From positions 1 through 64,000 of the forward strand of contig NOWV01000112.1 in the NCBI GenBank assembly GCA_003344405.1: DNA of 64,000 nt, read 5' to 3'. A program made the position numbers and the translations under genes. Within the stretch, counting starts at the first letter, position 1. Every line of letters begins with the position of its first letter. This document shows, in pieces, positions 24,272 to 36,465 of this stretch. The stretch is from Trichoplax sp. H2. Taxonomy: Eukaryota; Placozoa; Uniplacotomia; Trichoplacea. The notes beneath the pieces are model-generated. The model saw only the letters and a program-made list of their open reading frames with translations, ran no database searches and was not told the DNA's origin.

Positions 24272-26059
24272 AAAGTTTAACTCTCAATGATCTCATTCAA
24301 AGGCTAGTTGATTAGATGCAGTAATGGCTATATCTAAATTAGCACTATGTAATTGAGATCTACATCTATTCTATTTACCAAATCAGTTAGGCCAGCAGCA
24401 GTGAAAAGTATTAAAGCACTTGTGAAATGATCTTGTAGTAACAAATAGGCCAAGTATGGAGATAGGACAAGTCGTGTCATGGATAAAATATTCGGTACGG
24501 TTATAATTCGATCTCTCTATTCAAAAACAATGAAGAACGTTATTAGTCTAGTCCTAATCAAAAAAGTTACCGTTGTATCTTCTCAACGCATATTGTATTG
24601 ATATAATACATTACGGTTTAGTGTTAACATTGGCCATATTAAAGTCATCAATGACATGTTGTATGAGCTTGATGATAGGATTCAATGACACTATGTCTAT
24701 TGGCTACGGTTAGTATGTCTACACTACGAGATGCAATAGGGTAAGATGTTTACTAAAACACTTTTCAACTTACATCTATTGTAGAATTGAGTATAGTAGC
24801 CATAGGATGTTGTGTTTTAGGTGGAGGCTATTTTAAGGTTAAACGACGTGACAGTGTCGTCTAAAAAAGTACAACATGTTGTAGGTCATGATGATCCATT
24901 GCAGCAGCATAAGTTAGTACGATAGTCCTAAGCGATATTCTTTTACAGTATGCTATACGGATAGAGATTCTTGTACTCGTTGTAGTCTATTTTTTCGAAG
25001 AGAATACTACTGTATCGATTGGAAAACAATCATCTTGTCTCTTTTTGAGCGACTGGAAATGATGAGCAATCAACAGAGAATAGATCGTATTCTTCTCCAG
25101 TTATGCTTATCACCCGAGTCGAACTGATCGTAATGGATAGAGACTGCTAACAGCCTCCATGGCAGTATCTCTATCCAAGAGCACCATCATACAGTAGTGT
25201 CAATAACAAGGACCGAGATTGTATCGATAGCTCGTTTAATGTATGCAGGAAAGTACTAGTAGCGCTGCATGGCATAGGATAGTGTAGCAAAGTCTTGGAG
25301 GATGTTGAACTTACAAGTATGGCGTATCATTTGCACTTACATATCGTTCTATTGAAGATGGTTGTTCAGAAGTATAGGATCGTTTTGGTAATACAACATC
25401 TGTTAGAGAAATAGAGCGAATCATTGAAGGAGGTGGTAAAGGACGATGAGTCCATAACATTGCAAGCGATTGGCGACCAGATGTGCCATTGCTTGCGTTG
25501 CAATGAAGCCTTTTGGAAAGCAACAACGTTGTTATGCGACCTTGACGGCCAACTACATGGCCAATACTAGTCATAGGATACCGTAGAACAGGATACATGA
25601 TTAACAATCCACTTTAGAGTCTAAATAAGGTGTAATAAACTTGCAATAGTAGATTAATTGAGCTTTGATCCGCCGAGAAGGAGCGGCAATAGAGCAAGAG
25701 AGAGAAAAGGAAATGGCTTGCAGCTAGCCAATTTGGCAGTGTTTTGTATGCTTTTAGCGGAGGTCCCTCCTGCTGTTGCCTCTTTGTCCATACAATCCAT
25801 TATTGCTATCACAGATTGTATACTGTAGGCTAGATCGCTGGGTATGTTTTGCGTGATGGAAATGACTTGTTTGCTGAGAATTTGCAAAGGGATAGAAAAT
25901 GCTGGTCAGAACGTTCAAAACGTGCTGATCGACTCTTTTACTGGTCATTTGAAGTAGAGTCGATCACTGCAACGCTACATTACCCTATTGACGATGGCCA
26001 AAACTGTCATGTCGTAGTCATCTAAATGAGCAGGTTGGTTTTGCCAAGGATTACGAGAA
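24272..26059. other. Spacer without recognised gene
   Basis: No domain, splice chain or RNA gene could be recognised. A minus-strand frame at 25311-25607 (98 codons) and an overlapping pair at 25654-25948 have no family resemblance; I treat them as chance openings in a slightly more GC-rich stretch. Confidence 0.4.
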
Positions 26060-27125
26060 GAAGACTTTCTTCTTCTTCTAGTAGTCCATGGCTAGGATGA
26101 AGAGCTATTTCAGTCCTTGTGGATTGTATGAATAAGCTCATAGCACTAGTTATTGTGTGTGCTCCGTTGTTTACTTGCAAGCTATCATTGCATATCCTCC
26201 ATCTTGCTGCATGCAGAACATTTTAAGATCGAGTTCTACTCGTATCATGTTTTATTTGCACAGTAGGCATCGTGGATGCAAAATATCATCATTCACCTCG
26301 GCTTTTTCTGATCCTATCGGATATCAACATGAATACTAGCAAATTCGATCAAGGCTTACTATCGACAGGTTTTAGCGAGTTTGTCTAGCTCAGAACGGAT
26401 AGGCCAATGGCATGATGCCATGGGAGATGAGCAGCATTCTTTGAGCTTGTTATGAGTAACATTCACATACTGTACACAATTTGTGTTCGCTTCAAATCAA
26501 TACCAGCAATCATAGACTACTCTTCTTGTAGTAATCCATGCTACACTACAAGGATATCAACGTGAGTATCGGCAAATTGGATCGAGCTTTACTATCGACA
26601 GGTTTCAGCAACTTGGCCTAGCTCACAATGGACAATTGGACATGCCCTTAGAGATGAGCAACATGATGTACACAATTTGTGTTCCACTCCAAATCAATAC
26701 CTACAATCATGGACTACAAGGATATCAATATGAATATCGGCAAATTCGATCAAAGCTTACTTTCGACAGCTTTCAGTAATTTTGTCTAGCTCAGAATGGA
26801 CAATTGGACATGCCCTTAGAGATGAGCAACATGACGTACACAACTTGTGTTCCACTCCAAATCAATGCCAGCAATCATGGACTACTAGAAGAAGAGCTAG
26901 AAGTCTTCTTCTGGTAGTCCATGCTGCGCTACAAGGATATCAATTTGAACATCAGCAAATAGCATCAAGGTTTATTCTTGACAGGTTTCAGCAATTTGGT
27001 CTAGCTCAGAATGGCCATTCCGAGTATGCACCTGAGAAAGGTTCGGTTATCAATGCCTACAATCATGGACCACTTGAAGAAGGTTTGGCCTTCCTCGAGC
27101 AGTCCATGCTATACTACAGTAGTGA
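26060..27125. repeat. Diverged tandem repeat with embedded hairpins
   Basis: At least four units opening GGATATCAA (about 26319, 26552, 26720 and 26935), each running on through CGACAGG and AGCTCAGAATGG. They lie ~170-230 bp apart with variable loss. Hairpins with GTAGTCCATG ends are embedded: the best is 26876-26923, with 19-nt arms, one mismatch and a 10-nt loop. Related forms lie near 26061 and 27064. The family is unidentified. Because units avoid stops in one frame, a 201-codon ORF (26782-27387 +) runs through the last unit and beyond; I do not accept it as a gene. Confidence 0.7.
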
Positions 27126-27674
27126 AGAAAGAGAGGGGCTGTCATCTATTTTCCTAACGCAAAGTATCGATGCCGTTGATCGGACTATTTGGCAGGCCAT
27201 TGGAAGCAGATTGTCCATCTCCACAGCTGCAGCTGTGGCAAGTTGGTTGCGCCAGCTGGCGGGCCTACAGCTGCACTCACGATACTATGTCATGAACTTG
27301 CCGCAGTATAGTATACTACACTATAGAGCGTTGAGTAGATTGTCCTTGCTGGTCAATAGGTCCAACATTTGCCAATCAATGCTTTAAGAATGGATTTTCG
27401 ACGTGGATAATCATCAGGAATTACTCTATTCCTTGCAGGAGTCCTTGCTGCAGTCGCTGATAGGCATAGACTAGCAGAATATTCTAGTTGTGTGTGCGAT
27501 GGGTTGGATAGATAGTAGTGTGTTCTGCTCATGTCGATGTGATCTATGTCTATGTATGGAGAATCGGTTGTGTATCGCGGTAATAACGACACGTCGACGA
27601 CCATAGGCTAAGAGTCAATCGATCATCCCCTCCCCTCCCCCATTTGATTACGCAATTGATTCAAGTTGGCCATC
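27126..27674. other. 5' flank of GNA1
   Basis: Spacer between the hairpin-bearing repeat and the GNA1 start. It includes a C-rich stretch just upstream of the start codon (around 27625-27645). No gene recognised; a minus-strand ORF at 27353-27604 has no recognisable features. Confidence 0.4.
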
Positions 27675-30600
27675 ATGGCGGACGAGGTAAGCATCCCTAA
27701 TTATAATTGATTGCTTGTACAAGACTAAAATAGGTAGACAACAACGATCAGAGGGTTTATTTTCTTCTTGGCTAGTGAGTGGATAGGCAGTTGGTGTAGT
27801 ATGATGATACTAAACTGTCGATCGAGAGACGATCATCGAATGGAAGCACGATAGTCTACATTACGATCAGCCTACAATCAAATGATTTTAGTCTACAGCT
27901 GCAGTAGTTGAACTAGGGATGATGAAGAATTGATTTTAGTGTAATAGGATCAGTAGGCTCTTTTTGGCTAGCGAGTGAATTGATGGATAACAGTGGATAG
28001 ACAGTTAGTGTAGTTTGATGATACTAAACAGTCGATCATCGAATGGAAGCACGATAGTCTACATTGCGATCAGCTTACAATCAAATGATTTTAGTCTACA
28101 GCTGCAGTAGTTGAACTAGGGATGATGAAGAATTGATTTTGGTGTAATAGGATCAGTAGGCTCTTGTTGGCTAGTGAGTGGATTGATGGATAACAGTGGA
28201 TAGACAGTTAGTGTACTATGATGATACTAAACAGTCGATCATCGAATGGAAGCACGATAGTCTACATTGCGATCAGCTTTCAATCAAATGATTTTAGTCT
28301 ACAGTAGTTGAACTGGGGATGATGAAGAATTGATTTTACTGCAATAAAATCAATGGGGGCTTATTCTCTTCTTGGTTAGTGAGTGGATTGATGGATAACA
28401 GTGGATAGACAGTTAGTGTACTATGATGATACTAAACAGTCGATCATCGAATGGAAGCACGATAGTCGACATTGCCATCAGCCTACAATCAAATGATTTT
28501 AGACTACAGTAGTTGAACTTGGATGATGAAGAATTGATTTTACTGCAATTGGACAGTTACTACTTGAAATCAGTAGGGATCAGGGTAAAGATAGGGTTAT
28601 CGAGGTACAGTCTGAAAAAAGTAAAGGCCACTTCTCGGTAGATCAAACATAACATGCTCATCGAACTTTGTTGAAAATCAAAGGGACAATTTTTACTTAT
28701 GCTTGATCAAATTTTAACCAGGATGCAATTCATTTTTGACATAGTAACGATCTTATGAAGCTCTGTAAGACCATAGATACTGTAGGTTGTACGATTACAT
28801 CGATTCTGACTGGCCGATGATGGGCTTTGTACATGTTATGGATTCGATCTTTCCAATCAGTTTCTGTCAAATATTATCAGCAATATTGTGCTATGTTTTA
28901 GTAGAAAGGAGATCGGACGATATTCTTCTACCCTTACGTCCTATGAAGGACTTGCTTTAAATAGGGTAGAAATAATGAAAGAATTCGCTTGCATATGTAT
29001 AGTCTTGACTACCCTGCATACAATGTAGAGGTTATTGCTTCTACTCATTACTAAACGACTTTCCAACAGCTTTAGGACTATTACGATCGATCAGAAAGGT
29101 CTTCTACTGTAGATGCATCATTCAATTCGCTTACTGACGTGCACAATCTCAATCATACCGTGTACATTGTAGACATGATTGCTTTCATTAATTTCAATCA
29201 ACGACCTTCTACCAGCTAGCTCTAGCACTGTTGTAATAGATCCCCAAAAGGTTGTAAACTGATGCTAAAGGCGTGATTACTCGGATTGGATTTTTCACTC
29301 CCAACATTTTCTAATATAGTTGCTGCAACAATGTTATGATAGACTCAAGAGATCGCAATCCAGATCTCCACATGTTGTCATTCGTATTAGTTTCATATGC
29401 ATTTACTGTATACGTAAAAGTTGATAATGCAATCATCATTCTACGCATAGGATAATCCAATGACAAAAACGCTACTACGAGCTATCATTCCAAGTAAATT
29501 ACATCATACCCTAAAGAGGTTCGATTTGAGCCATTGAATCTCCTACTTTAGTAGCGATGTACAATATTTTAAAATACTCTACTGTAGTCAATTTTACTCG
29601 TATAAAATGATAGACGATGACTCTCATTGATCTAAAATAATTTTCCAACGACGTCCTTATTGGTATACTGTAGGTTGTGAAATGGACAATCTTTTCAATT
29701 GAATGAATATACTGGAATTAAAAATTAGAGCAACATTGTATAGCATAGAATTAGATTAGCCATTAGCCCATTATCCAATAGATAGAACTGGAAATACTAT
29801 ACGGCAGTCCAATTTTATACAATTAATTATGGACGATAACTTTTATTTATCGAAACTAATTTTCTAACCAAGTCCATATTCGTGTAGGCTGTAAAATGGA
29901 TCGTCTTTTAAATTTATTGTTTGTAATTAAGAATAAAGTAAAGCTGTATAGAATTAGATCAGATATTATGCAATGAATACAGCTTGCTAATTAGTGTTGA
30001 TAATTTTATTATTATTAACATTTTGGATATACAGTAGTATGCCACGTCATCAAGCGAGTATACCAGACCATTAGGTTGGCATAGTTGAAATCTGTCTATT
30101 TAGGCCATCCATTCAATCAATTGATTTCCTTCATGCGTCCAATTTCATATTAAGAATGTTAACTCTATTCTTTCTTTATGACATTATATACAGTACATAG
30201 ATGGATAGTTTTAATTTGTAATCCTTTACAAATTAATACTAAATGAATCCTCTGATGTAAACTTTTCAACTATAGTTTGCAGGATTAATGAATCAATTCA
30301 ATAATGATATGTATAGAGTCAAAAGTAAAAATATAGCTGACGTCAATCCTACTCTCTTCATTATTGATATTGTTACCACCACCATGTTCCGTCTACAAAT
30401 TGGTTGACAGTGTGATAGTGACTATTAATCCACATCGGTGCAACTAATTCTATAAGCCTTTTTGCCTGCTAATTTAATTTAAAATATAGGCATAGAGCTT
30501 AGCGTGACAGTTTAAACCAAAACTATTGGAGCAATTGTTGGTGTAAACACTAGTTACTGCATTTGATGTATGAGTATATGCAGGTGCATCTGATATGGTA

Positions 30601-32205
30601 GATTAATCATTTCAGATTGTTGTTATTGTAATATAGTAATGATGTATTGAAACCTCAAAAGACTTGCTTATGGACGGTATTTAGGCAAAGTTGATTATAG
30701 GATGATATTGTTTTACTAGAGTAGCCATTGATGAATACAAACATCTAAAAAGATATATAATGAAAACGACAGACTTAATTTACCGTTTCTACAAGTAGAT
30801 AAATAACCGTGATTCAGTTCATCAAGTAGAATACCATCGAGATTATTGCAACAACTTCAAGAAGTATTCGTTGATCTATCCTATGTTACTATACGCGTAT
30901 ACGATGTATAAATAAGTCGTATAGATAGGTTTTAACTGTATTAGAAACTAGAGTATTCTATCGAGGGAGATATACAATATATCATAGTATCATGAAAGTA
31001 AAACATTCTAGAATATTATCTTGGTATAATTGCTAAAAAGAGCTGGGATTGTTGAATGAAGTAATGTCAATTCTTAACATCAGTAATGGACAACACCGAA
31101 ATACACGTAATAAAAGTAAAATACCAAACAATCGCTTACCTCGAGATTACATTGCTTGTACTTAAATTATTCCTTTATCCTTTTCTCATCGTAGTCATCG
31201 ACAACTGCTTTATATGATTGCAAGCTATTAGCTGACTTGGATTTCGGTACACTCAATTTAAAATTACCTTCAGGATCTTCACCTTTAAATCCTTCTCCTT
31301 CGTTGGTTGTACGGCCCCTGCAGAGAGATGACTTTGATAAAGGTTGAATAAATTGAATCATTTCAAGATGTAGATTTTAACCTGAGTGTAGAAAATAAAT
31401 GAAAGATTTCGTTTACTTCTAATAATTTAATTTTTTGTACCGTAGGTTATTTACAACTTTTATCCAATTTAACTGAAGTTGGTGATGTAACAAAAGAAAT
31501 GTTTTACAGTATGTCTAAATTATAGCCGCTCACGTAGAGTAATTTTGATCATTTTTGTTTTATTAGAAGGAAATAATACAACTTTCTATCTTCTAATCTT
31601 TGATCATTTATTCTTGCAATCAGAACGCTTTGATCACATGAAATCTTGGCAAAACAGCCATTTTGTGACAGTGATTGAGGATACTTCTACCGGCAAGATT
31701 ATAGGAAATACTACTCTGGTTATAGAGCAAAAATTTATTCATTGTGCAACATATGTTAGTATTATTATTATTGTTTACAGAATAGCATTGACTTGTTGCG
31801 ATATAGTGTCGTGATTTTAATACTGTAACAAATTTTTTGCAGAGAGGTAGAATAGAAGATGTTATAGTCGATGATGCGTATCGTGGTAAACAGTTGGCAA
31901 AAATGTAAGTACCATCCTCTCTTATTTTATGCTGTGTAGCTATTGTAATGGACAAGTAGACATATCAAAGCTTTAGTTTCATTTGATATAATTTCTATTA
32001 TTACTAATTTATTTATATACTATATCGGCAATGTTTAATAATAAACAGTTTAGTTGGCAGCATGGTTCTTCTAAGTGAAAAGGTGGATTGCTACAAGTTG
32101 ACACTAGAATGCACCGAAGATTATATGCCATTCTATCAGAAATTTGGACTAGCAACGAACCAGAGTCGTTACATGCAAAAAAAATTTTTTGATGTCAAAT
32201 CTTGA
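27675..32205 (+). CDS. GNPNAT1: Glucosamine-6-phosphate N-acetyltransferase
   Basis: Six exons: 27675-27686, 31195-31342, 31446-31508, 31624-31754, 31843-31904 and 32049-32205 (stop 32203-32205). They total 573 nt and 190 residues, against 184 in human. The enzyme transfers acetyl from acetyl-CoA to glucosamine-6-phosphate, making GlcNAc-6-P for UDP-GlcNAc synthesis. It is a single GNAT domain: VVRPLQRDDFDKG opens the fold, then HFVTVIED, IGNTTLVIEQKFIH, and the acetyl-CoA loop IEDVIVDDAYRGKQLAK (RGKQLA is the Q/RxxGxG/A motif). CYKLTLEC and a final FYQKFGL strand close it. Exons 2-6 are secure. Exon 1 encodes only MADE, before a strong GTAAGC donor; it is chosen because phase and Kozak context fit and there is no nearer start. 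That leaves a 3.5-kb first intron full of tandem repeats. A minus-strand ORF at 31167-31361 is a shadow of exon 2. Confidence 0.92.
27747..28560. repeat. Four-copy ~200-bp tandem repeat in GNA1 intron 1
   Basis: Units are marked by GGCTAGTGAGTGGAT-like words near 27770, 27967, 28169 and 28374 (spacing 197-205 bp). Each unit holds AGTCGATC, ATCGAATGGAAGCACGATAG and a TAGTTGAACT block; the first two keep the CTACAGCTGCAGTAG palindrome, while later units have lost its centre. Copies are highly similar, hence fairly recent. Confidence 0.9.
28740..29990. repeat. Older diverged tandem repeats in GNA1 intron 1
   Basis: Two alignable units (about 29584-29760 and 29812-29960) share GATAG/GACGAT, a TTTTCTAACC/TTTTCCAACG block, GTAGGTTGTGAAATGGA-like words and a GTATAGAATTAGAT end. 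Fainter relatives (ACATTGTAGA, GACTTTCCAACAG) extend back to about 28740. Confidence 0.55.
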
Positions 32206-33900
32206 TCCTTGAAACATTCGTTTATTGCTTTAGCTAGATCAAACTCTTATTTTGCTATTATGTCGACTGTTCCAGTGGATTACTTTATTTAGGCTTTTAA
32301 TTCCAGATATTCAACGAGGCTAGCAATTGTCTTGTGTTGATATTTCGATTTTAGTGTGTTTATTCAAATCAACGGATAGAATATAAAGTCGGATTAGGAT
32401 CTCTGCTTATAACAGCGCAACAATATTATGAATATGAATATGAACAAGTTTGTTATTCAATATGGTGTTGAAAATAATGTAATTGGACGTTATGTATCTA
32501 CATAAACCATAATTTATTCTTATAATTATGGTGATGACTACGAAGGAATAATATTCTATCATGTTACAACTGACCTTGACATACCCTTGACATTTTGTTT
32601 ACGTACCATGCACTGTTTGCAATTGTACGTGCAATATTTCAAAGGTATTTTAATATAATCTAAACTTGATTAATCTCAAACCAATTGAATTTAGAATATG
32701 AATACAATCACTTAATTAAAAATCAATATTGAAAAACTAGAATTGATATCTGCTCCAAGAACTAGCTCGTAATTTTTTCACGCAAATTCAAGAATGACCA
32801 TGCTAATTTTAAGGGGGATTGTCTCTCATTTATCCTTTGATTATTTTATAAAACAGTGAAGGTCGCACAGTATCATGCTTCCGAGGTTGAGGTAGATCGT
32901 TTACTTTATTTGAAAGACTAATAGGACTGAAATTACTCTTATTTTAAGAGAAGGTGTTGGTCATATTTTTTAACTAGCTTGAGTTCAGTGGTATTTACAC
33001 CGTTTTTTTTATTTTTTGCATATCATTTCTACGATAAACTTACACAATTAACATTTTATGAGATCGTAGTGTGCAATAATATCATTTGACTTCATTATTT
33101 TTATCGTTTCTGTTGTAGATATTATTCTGATATACATATAAGGGTCATTAATACTATATTCTACGAAATGCTGCCTGATTAAAATGAGCTATCCATATTT
33201 ATTTGTAACGATTTACTAAATAGCATATTGACAGGTACAATGTATACACTGTATCTACTTTGTTTATCAATTACTGGAAAAGTAAGTAATAGCTTGTGTA
33301 CAGTAGGATAAGTAAGTAAACAAGATAAACAGGGGTTATATTATTTATTTTTTTCTTTAAATTATTATCACACAAATTTGGAATTACTCACCCATCATGT
33401 TGATAAATTATTCTGATATCAAGCTACACCTAGATAATGATAATATTCGATATTTAGCATACCTTGTAATTTTTCATTTCGAAATTGTTCGTTTAAATTG
33501 ATGATGGTATAATTTTCATTTTATGACCAACTTTATGATTAAATTAATTAGAATACTGGGCTGACAATAATTCAAGTTTATTTTGAATCAGATCGGGCAG
33601 AATTAGCAATCATAATTTTTTAAACTGCTGTCCATAAAACTATAGTGAGAGAGACTGATACTGTGAAACGGTATATTAGAGCTAAATTTAAACAAATAAA
33701 GGTGTAAAACTAGTGCTACTGTAGACAGTACTCCGAGATCCAGCTGTAAACTACTTAGAAATAGGCTTCTAAGGTGTACGCATCAAATGATGTAAAATGA
33801 TGGTAGGGGACTTGATAAAATAACCCAATCAGGTTACAATTCTTATTATAGTAAATAGGACAAGTTATAGCTAATTTTCAAGCCATGTAAAAAAGAGATT
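32206..33900. other. GNA1 3' flank / spacer
   Basis: AT-rich spacer with no recognised gene, RNA or repeat of note. Confidence 0.4.
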
Positions 33901-35380
33901 GAAGAACGTTGGATATGGCTATTTTTTAATTCAAACTGATCGTTTCTTTCTATGATAGGAAATGATGCTGATAAAATATTGATAGAAAAACTAATACCAG
34001 ACTAATCATTCCTTGCACTAAAAAAAACAGTTTACAAGACGTATAGTAATAATTAATTAATAATAATAAAACTTTAGACCAACAGGTTTAATCTTTCATT
34101 TCTACTATAAGAAATGATGTCCAATATGGATAGAAAGACTTCTAGACTCAAAAGTTATAGCACGGTAGGTTAATAATCCTTTCTACTGAGAGAAACGATA
34201 TCGAGATTATAACAAACTGTAATTAATAACGACGAGACTAGAATACAGCAAGCTAATCGTTCATTGCTATCGTAAGAAATGATATCAAGGATGCATCATA
34301 TTAATGCAAAAGATTTGATGCACAGCAGGTTTTGACTATGTGAATATTATTATGCACATGGATGATCTATTTCAAATGATTTTTGAACGATTTAGGTCAA
34401 ACTAGAGTAGATAATTATTTAATTTGATCCTTTCTTCCTAACATGGAAACGTATGAAAAGTTAATAACATTTGCAAGCAAACAATAGGTTTTGGTGAGGT
34501 ATATTACACTCATGGTTAGGTTAGTTTAATTTTGAATAGATTTATGTTTCTCAGTCGATTTTTTTGCTATAAGAGATTGGAATGCTTAGCATTCTATTCA
34601 ATGGTGCCTCAAGTTTAATTTCCAGTTTTAAGAAATTATCCATATCAAGATAGAACGAAGATATTTTGATCACGTCTCTTTACAGTATTACTGGCAGTAA
34701 AAGTATCTCCAAGAAATTTGGATTCTAAGTATGCTATGCAATGGTGGCTGAATTTGAATTTCTATTCTTAAAGTGTCGTCCATGTCAAGAGAGAATGAGA
34801 ATATTTCAATTTTGTTTCTCCATTACAGGTCACTAAAGTATCTATGGCAGTATTGATGGATAGCCTGCATAGGCTTTGATTGATCTTGCCTTAAGAATCA
34901 TCGAACGCCAGTTGCAGACTTGCAGTTATTTTGTTTTTACCATGACGACAAGATAGAATCATTCTCATTGGATAAGTATGGATAAGATTGAAATCAAAAT
35001 CGACATACGAAGGAAATATACGCCTTAGCAATGATAAACTTATGTTATTATCAATAAGTATACGATCAATAATAATATATATATAATGAACTATCTATTT
35101 CAATTTAGATAATACCAATAATAGAATAGCCTATTGCAGTTATGTCAATAAGGTATAAAATAGTCCTGACCTGTAATCCAAATGAACGTAGAAAGGAAAT
35201 GGATGCCATCGCCATTTCAATTCCTTGACGATAATAAAGTTATGTTATTACCAATAAGAATGGATGGATAATCTATTATCCATTTTAATTAAAATAATAC
35301 CACAATATTATAGCCTATTGCAGTTGTGTCAATAAAGTATAAAATAGTCATGACCTATCAAGTCCTATCCAATTGGAGTA
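33901..35380. repeat. Successive families of diverged tandem repeats
   Basis: Three small families follow each other. Units around 33940-34340 contain (A/G)AGAAATGAT after TTTCTA, at ~110-130-bp spacing. A pair at about 34600-34690 and 34745-34830 shares ATCCATATCAAGA/GTCCATGTCAAGA and GAATATTT. A pair at about 35025-35170 and 35225-35360 shares GTTATTA(T/C)CAATAAG, TAGCCTATTGCAGTT and GTATAAAATAGTC. None codes for protein. Confidence 0.65.
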
Positions 35381-36465
35381 CAACTCCTCCCATCTTGCTC
35401 AATCCCATGGACTCCATTGTCATTTCCAAGTTGAATTATCCTCCTGCTGTAGTGATTGTATCCCCATGATGGAAGCTAAAAGAAGAAGAATATATGATGA
35501 TGATGATAATGAATAGAAAAGGATTGGATCCTATTTACTGTATGACTTGTTTTCATCAGCGGGGGAAAAAATTATTTGTACGTGAAAAAAATATCCATCT
35601 CTATTCTTCCATGGTTATTATTTGCTTAGTATACAAGTACAAATAATTAAATGGCAATTTCCTTGGCATTATCCAACTGTCTTGAGAGAACAGTGAGATG
35701 AAAAGGTTGGTTTACCATTCCATTGAACATCAGCAATAGAGTTAGAATGCAATCAATTTAATTCTATCTTCCATTTTGACTCTCTTGACAATATCCATGA
35801 AGGCTATTCTCCATTGCTCAATCTCAATCTGCAATTCCATATTCATCATCACCTTGGGTCAAGGATAAAGCGAGAGATTGCTCCATGACTGTCCATGTTC
35901 AAAAAAATAAAAAAATCAATCTATGCATGTCTGTCTCTTGCTCTCTCATTCCAGATTAAAAGATGAATTGGATTGATTGTCAAGATGGTTGGAAATTCTA
36001 ACCAAGGAATAAGTTAACGCCTTCGTCTTCTTGCCAGCGGGTTACTTAACGTAGTAGCGCTAGTATTTGTTTTAATTATTCATGAGTCAATCATGACTAT
36101 TGCCGATATTGTTATCATGCATTCATTAGGTTAATTAATGGATTGAATTCTTTTCAATTTTTTCCTCCTATCCTTGCATTGATTTTATTATTCTATACCC
36201 ATCCGATATTACCACGTCCAAGTTCATCCAGTGCATATTCAATATCGTCCAACATTGCCTATCCTTCAAAATACTTGTTGCTTAAAACGTCTTGATTGAG
36301 CAACCATTGCATACATCGATTGGATTGGTTTCTTTCATTCCTGCCTACAAATTGGATAGTCCTGTTTAATTAGTGGTTGAGATCCATCTCTTTGGCCGGT
36401 CATTTCTTAGTATTTTTCTTTCTTTTTTTTCCCTCCACTTCAAGCGATTGAAATTGCCATTCAAG
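35381..36465. other. CNRIP1 upstream region
   Basis: Spacer and presumed promoter and 5' UTR of the CNRIP1-like gene. The T/C-rich stretch just upstream of the ATG (36410-36440) could be a leader. No upstream in-frame ATG follows the last stop, so 36466 is taken as the start. Confidence 0.4.

Noticed and set aside
26782-27387. 201-codon plus-strand ORF
   Set aside because: Begins inside the hairpin-bearing tandem repeat, contains no recognisable domain, and its start is not preserved in the other repeat units.
31167-31361. Minus-strand ORF with a plausible splice acceptor
   Set aside because: The plus strand in the same interval encodes the GNA1 exon 2 motif VVRPLQRDDFDKG, which joins in phase to the other GNA1 exons.
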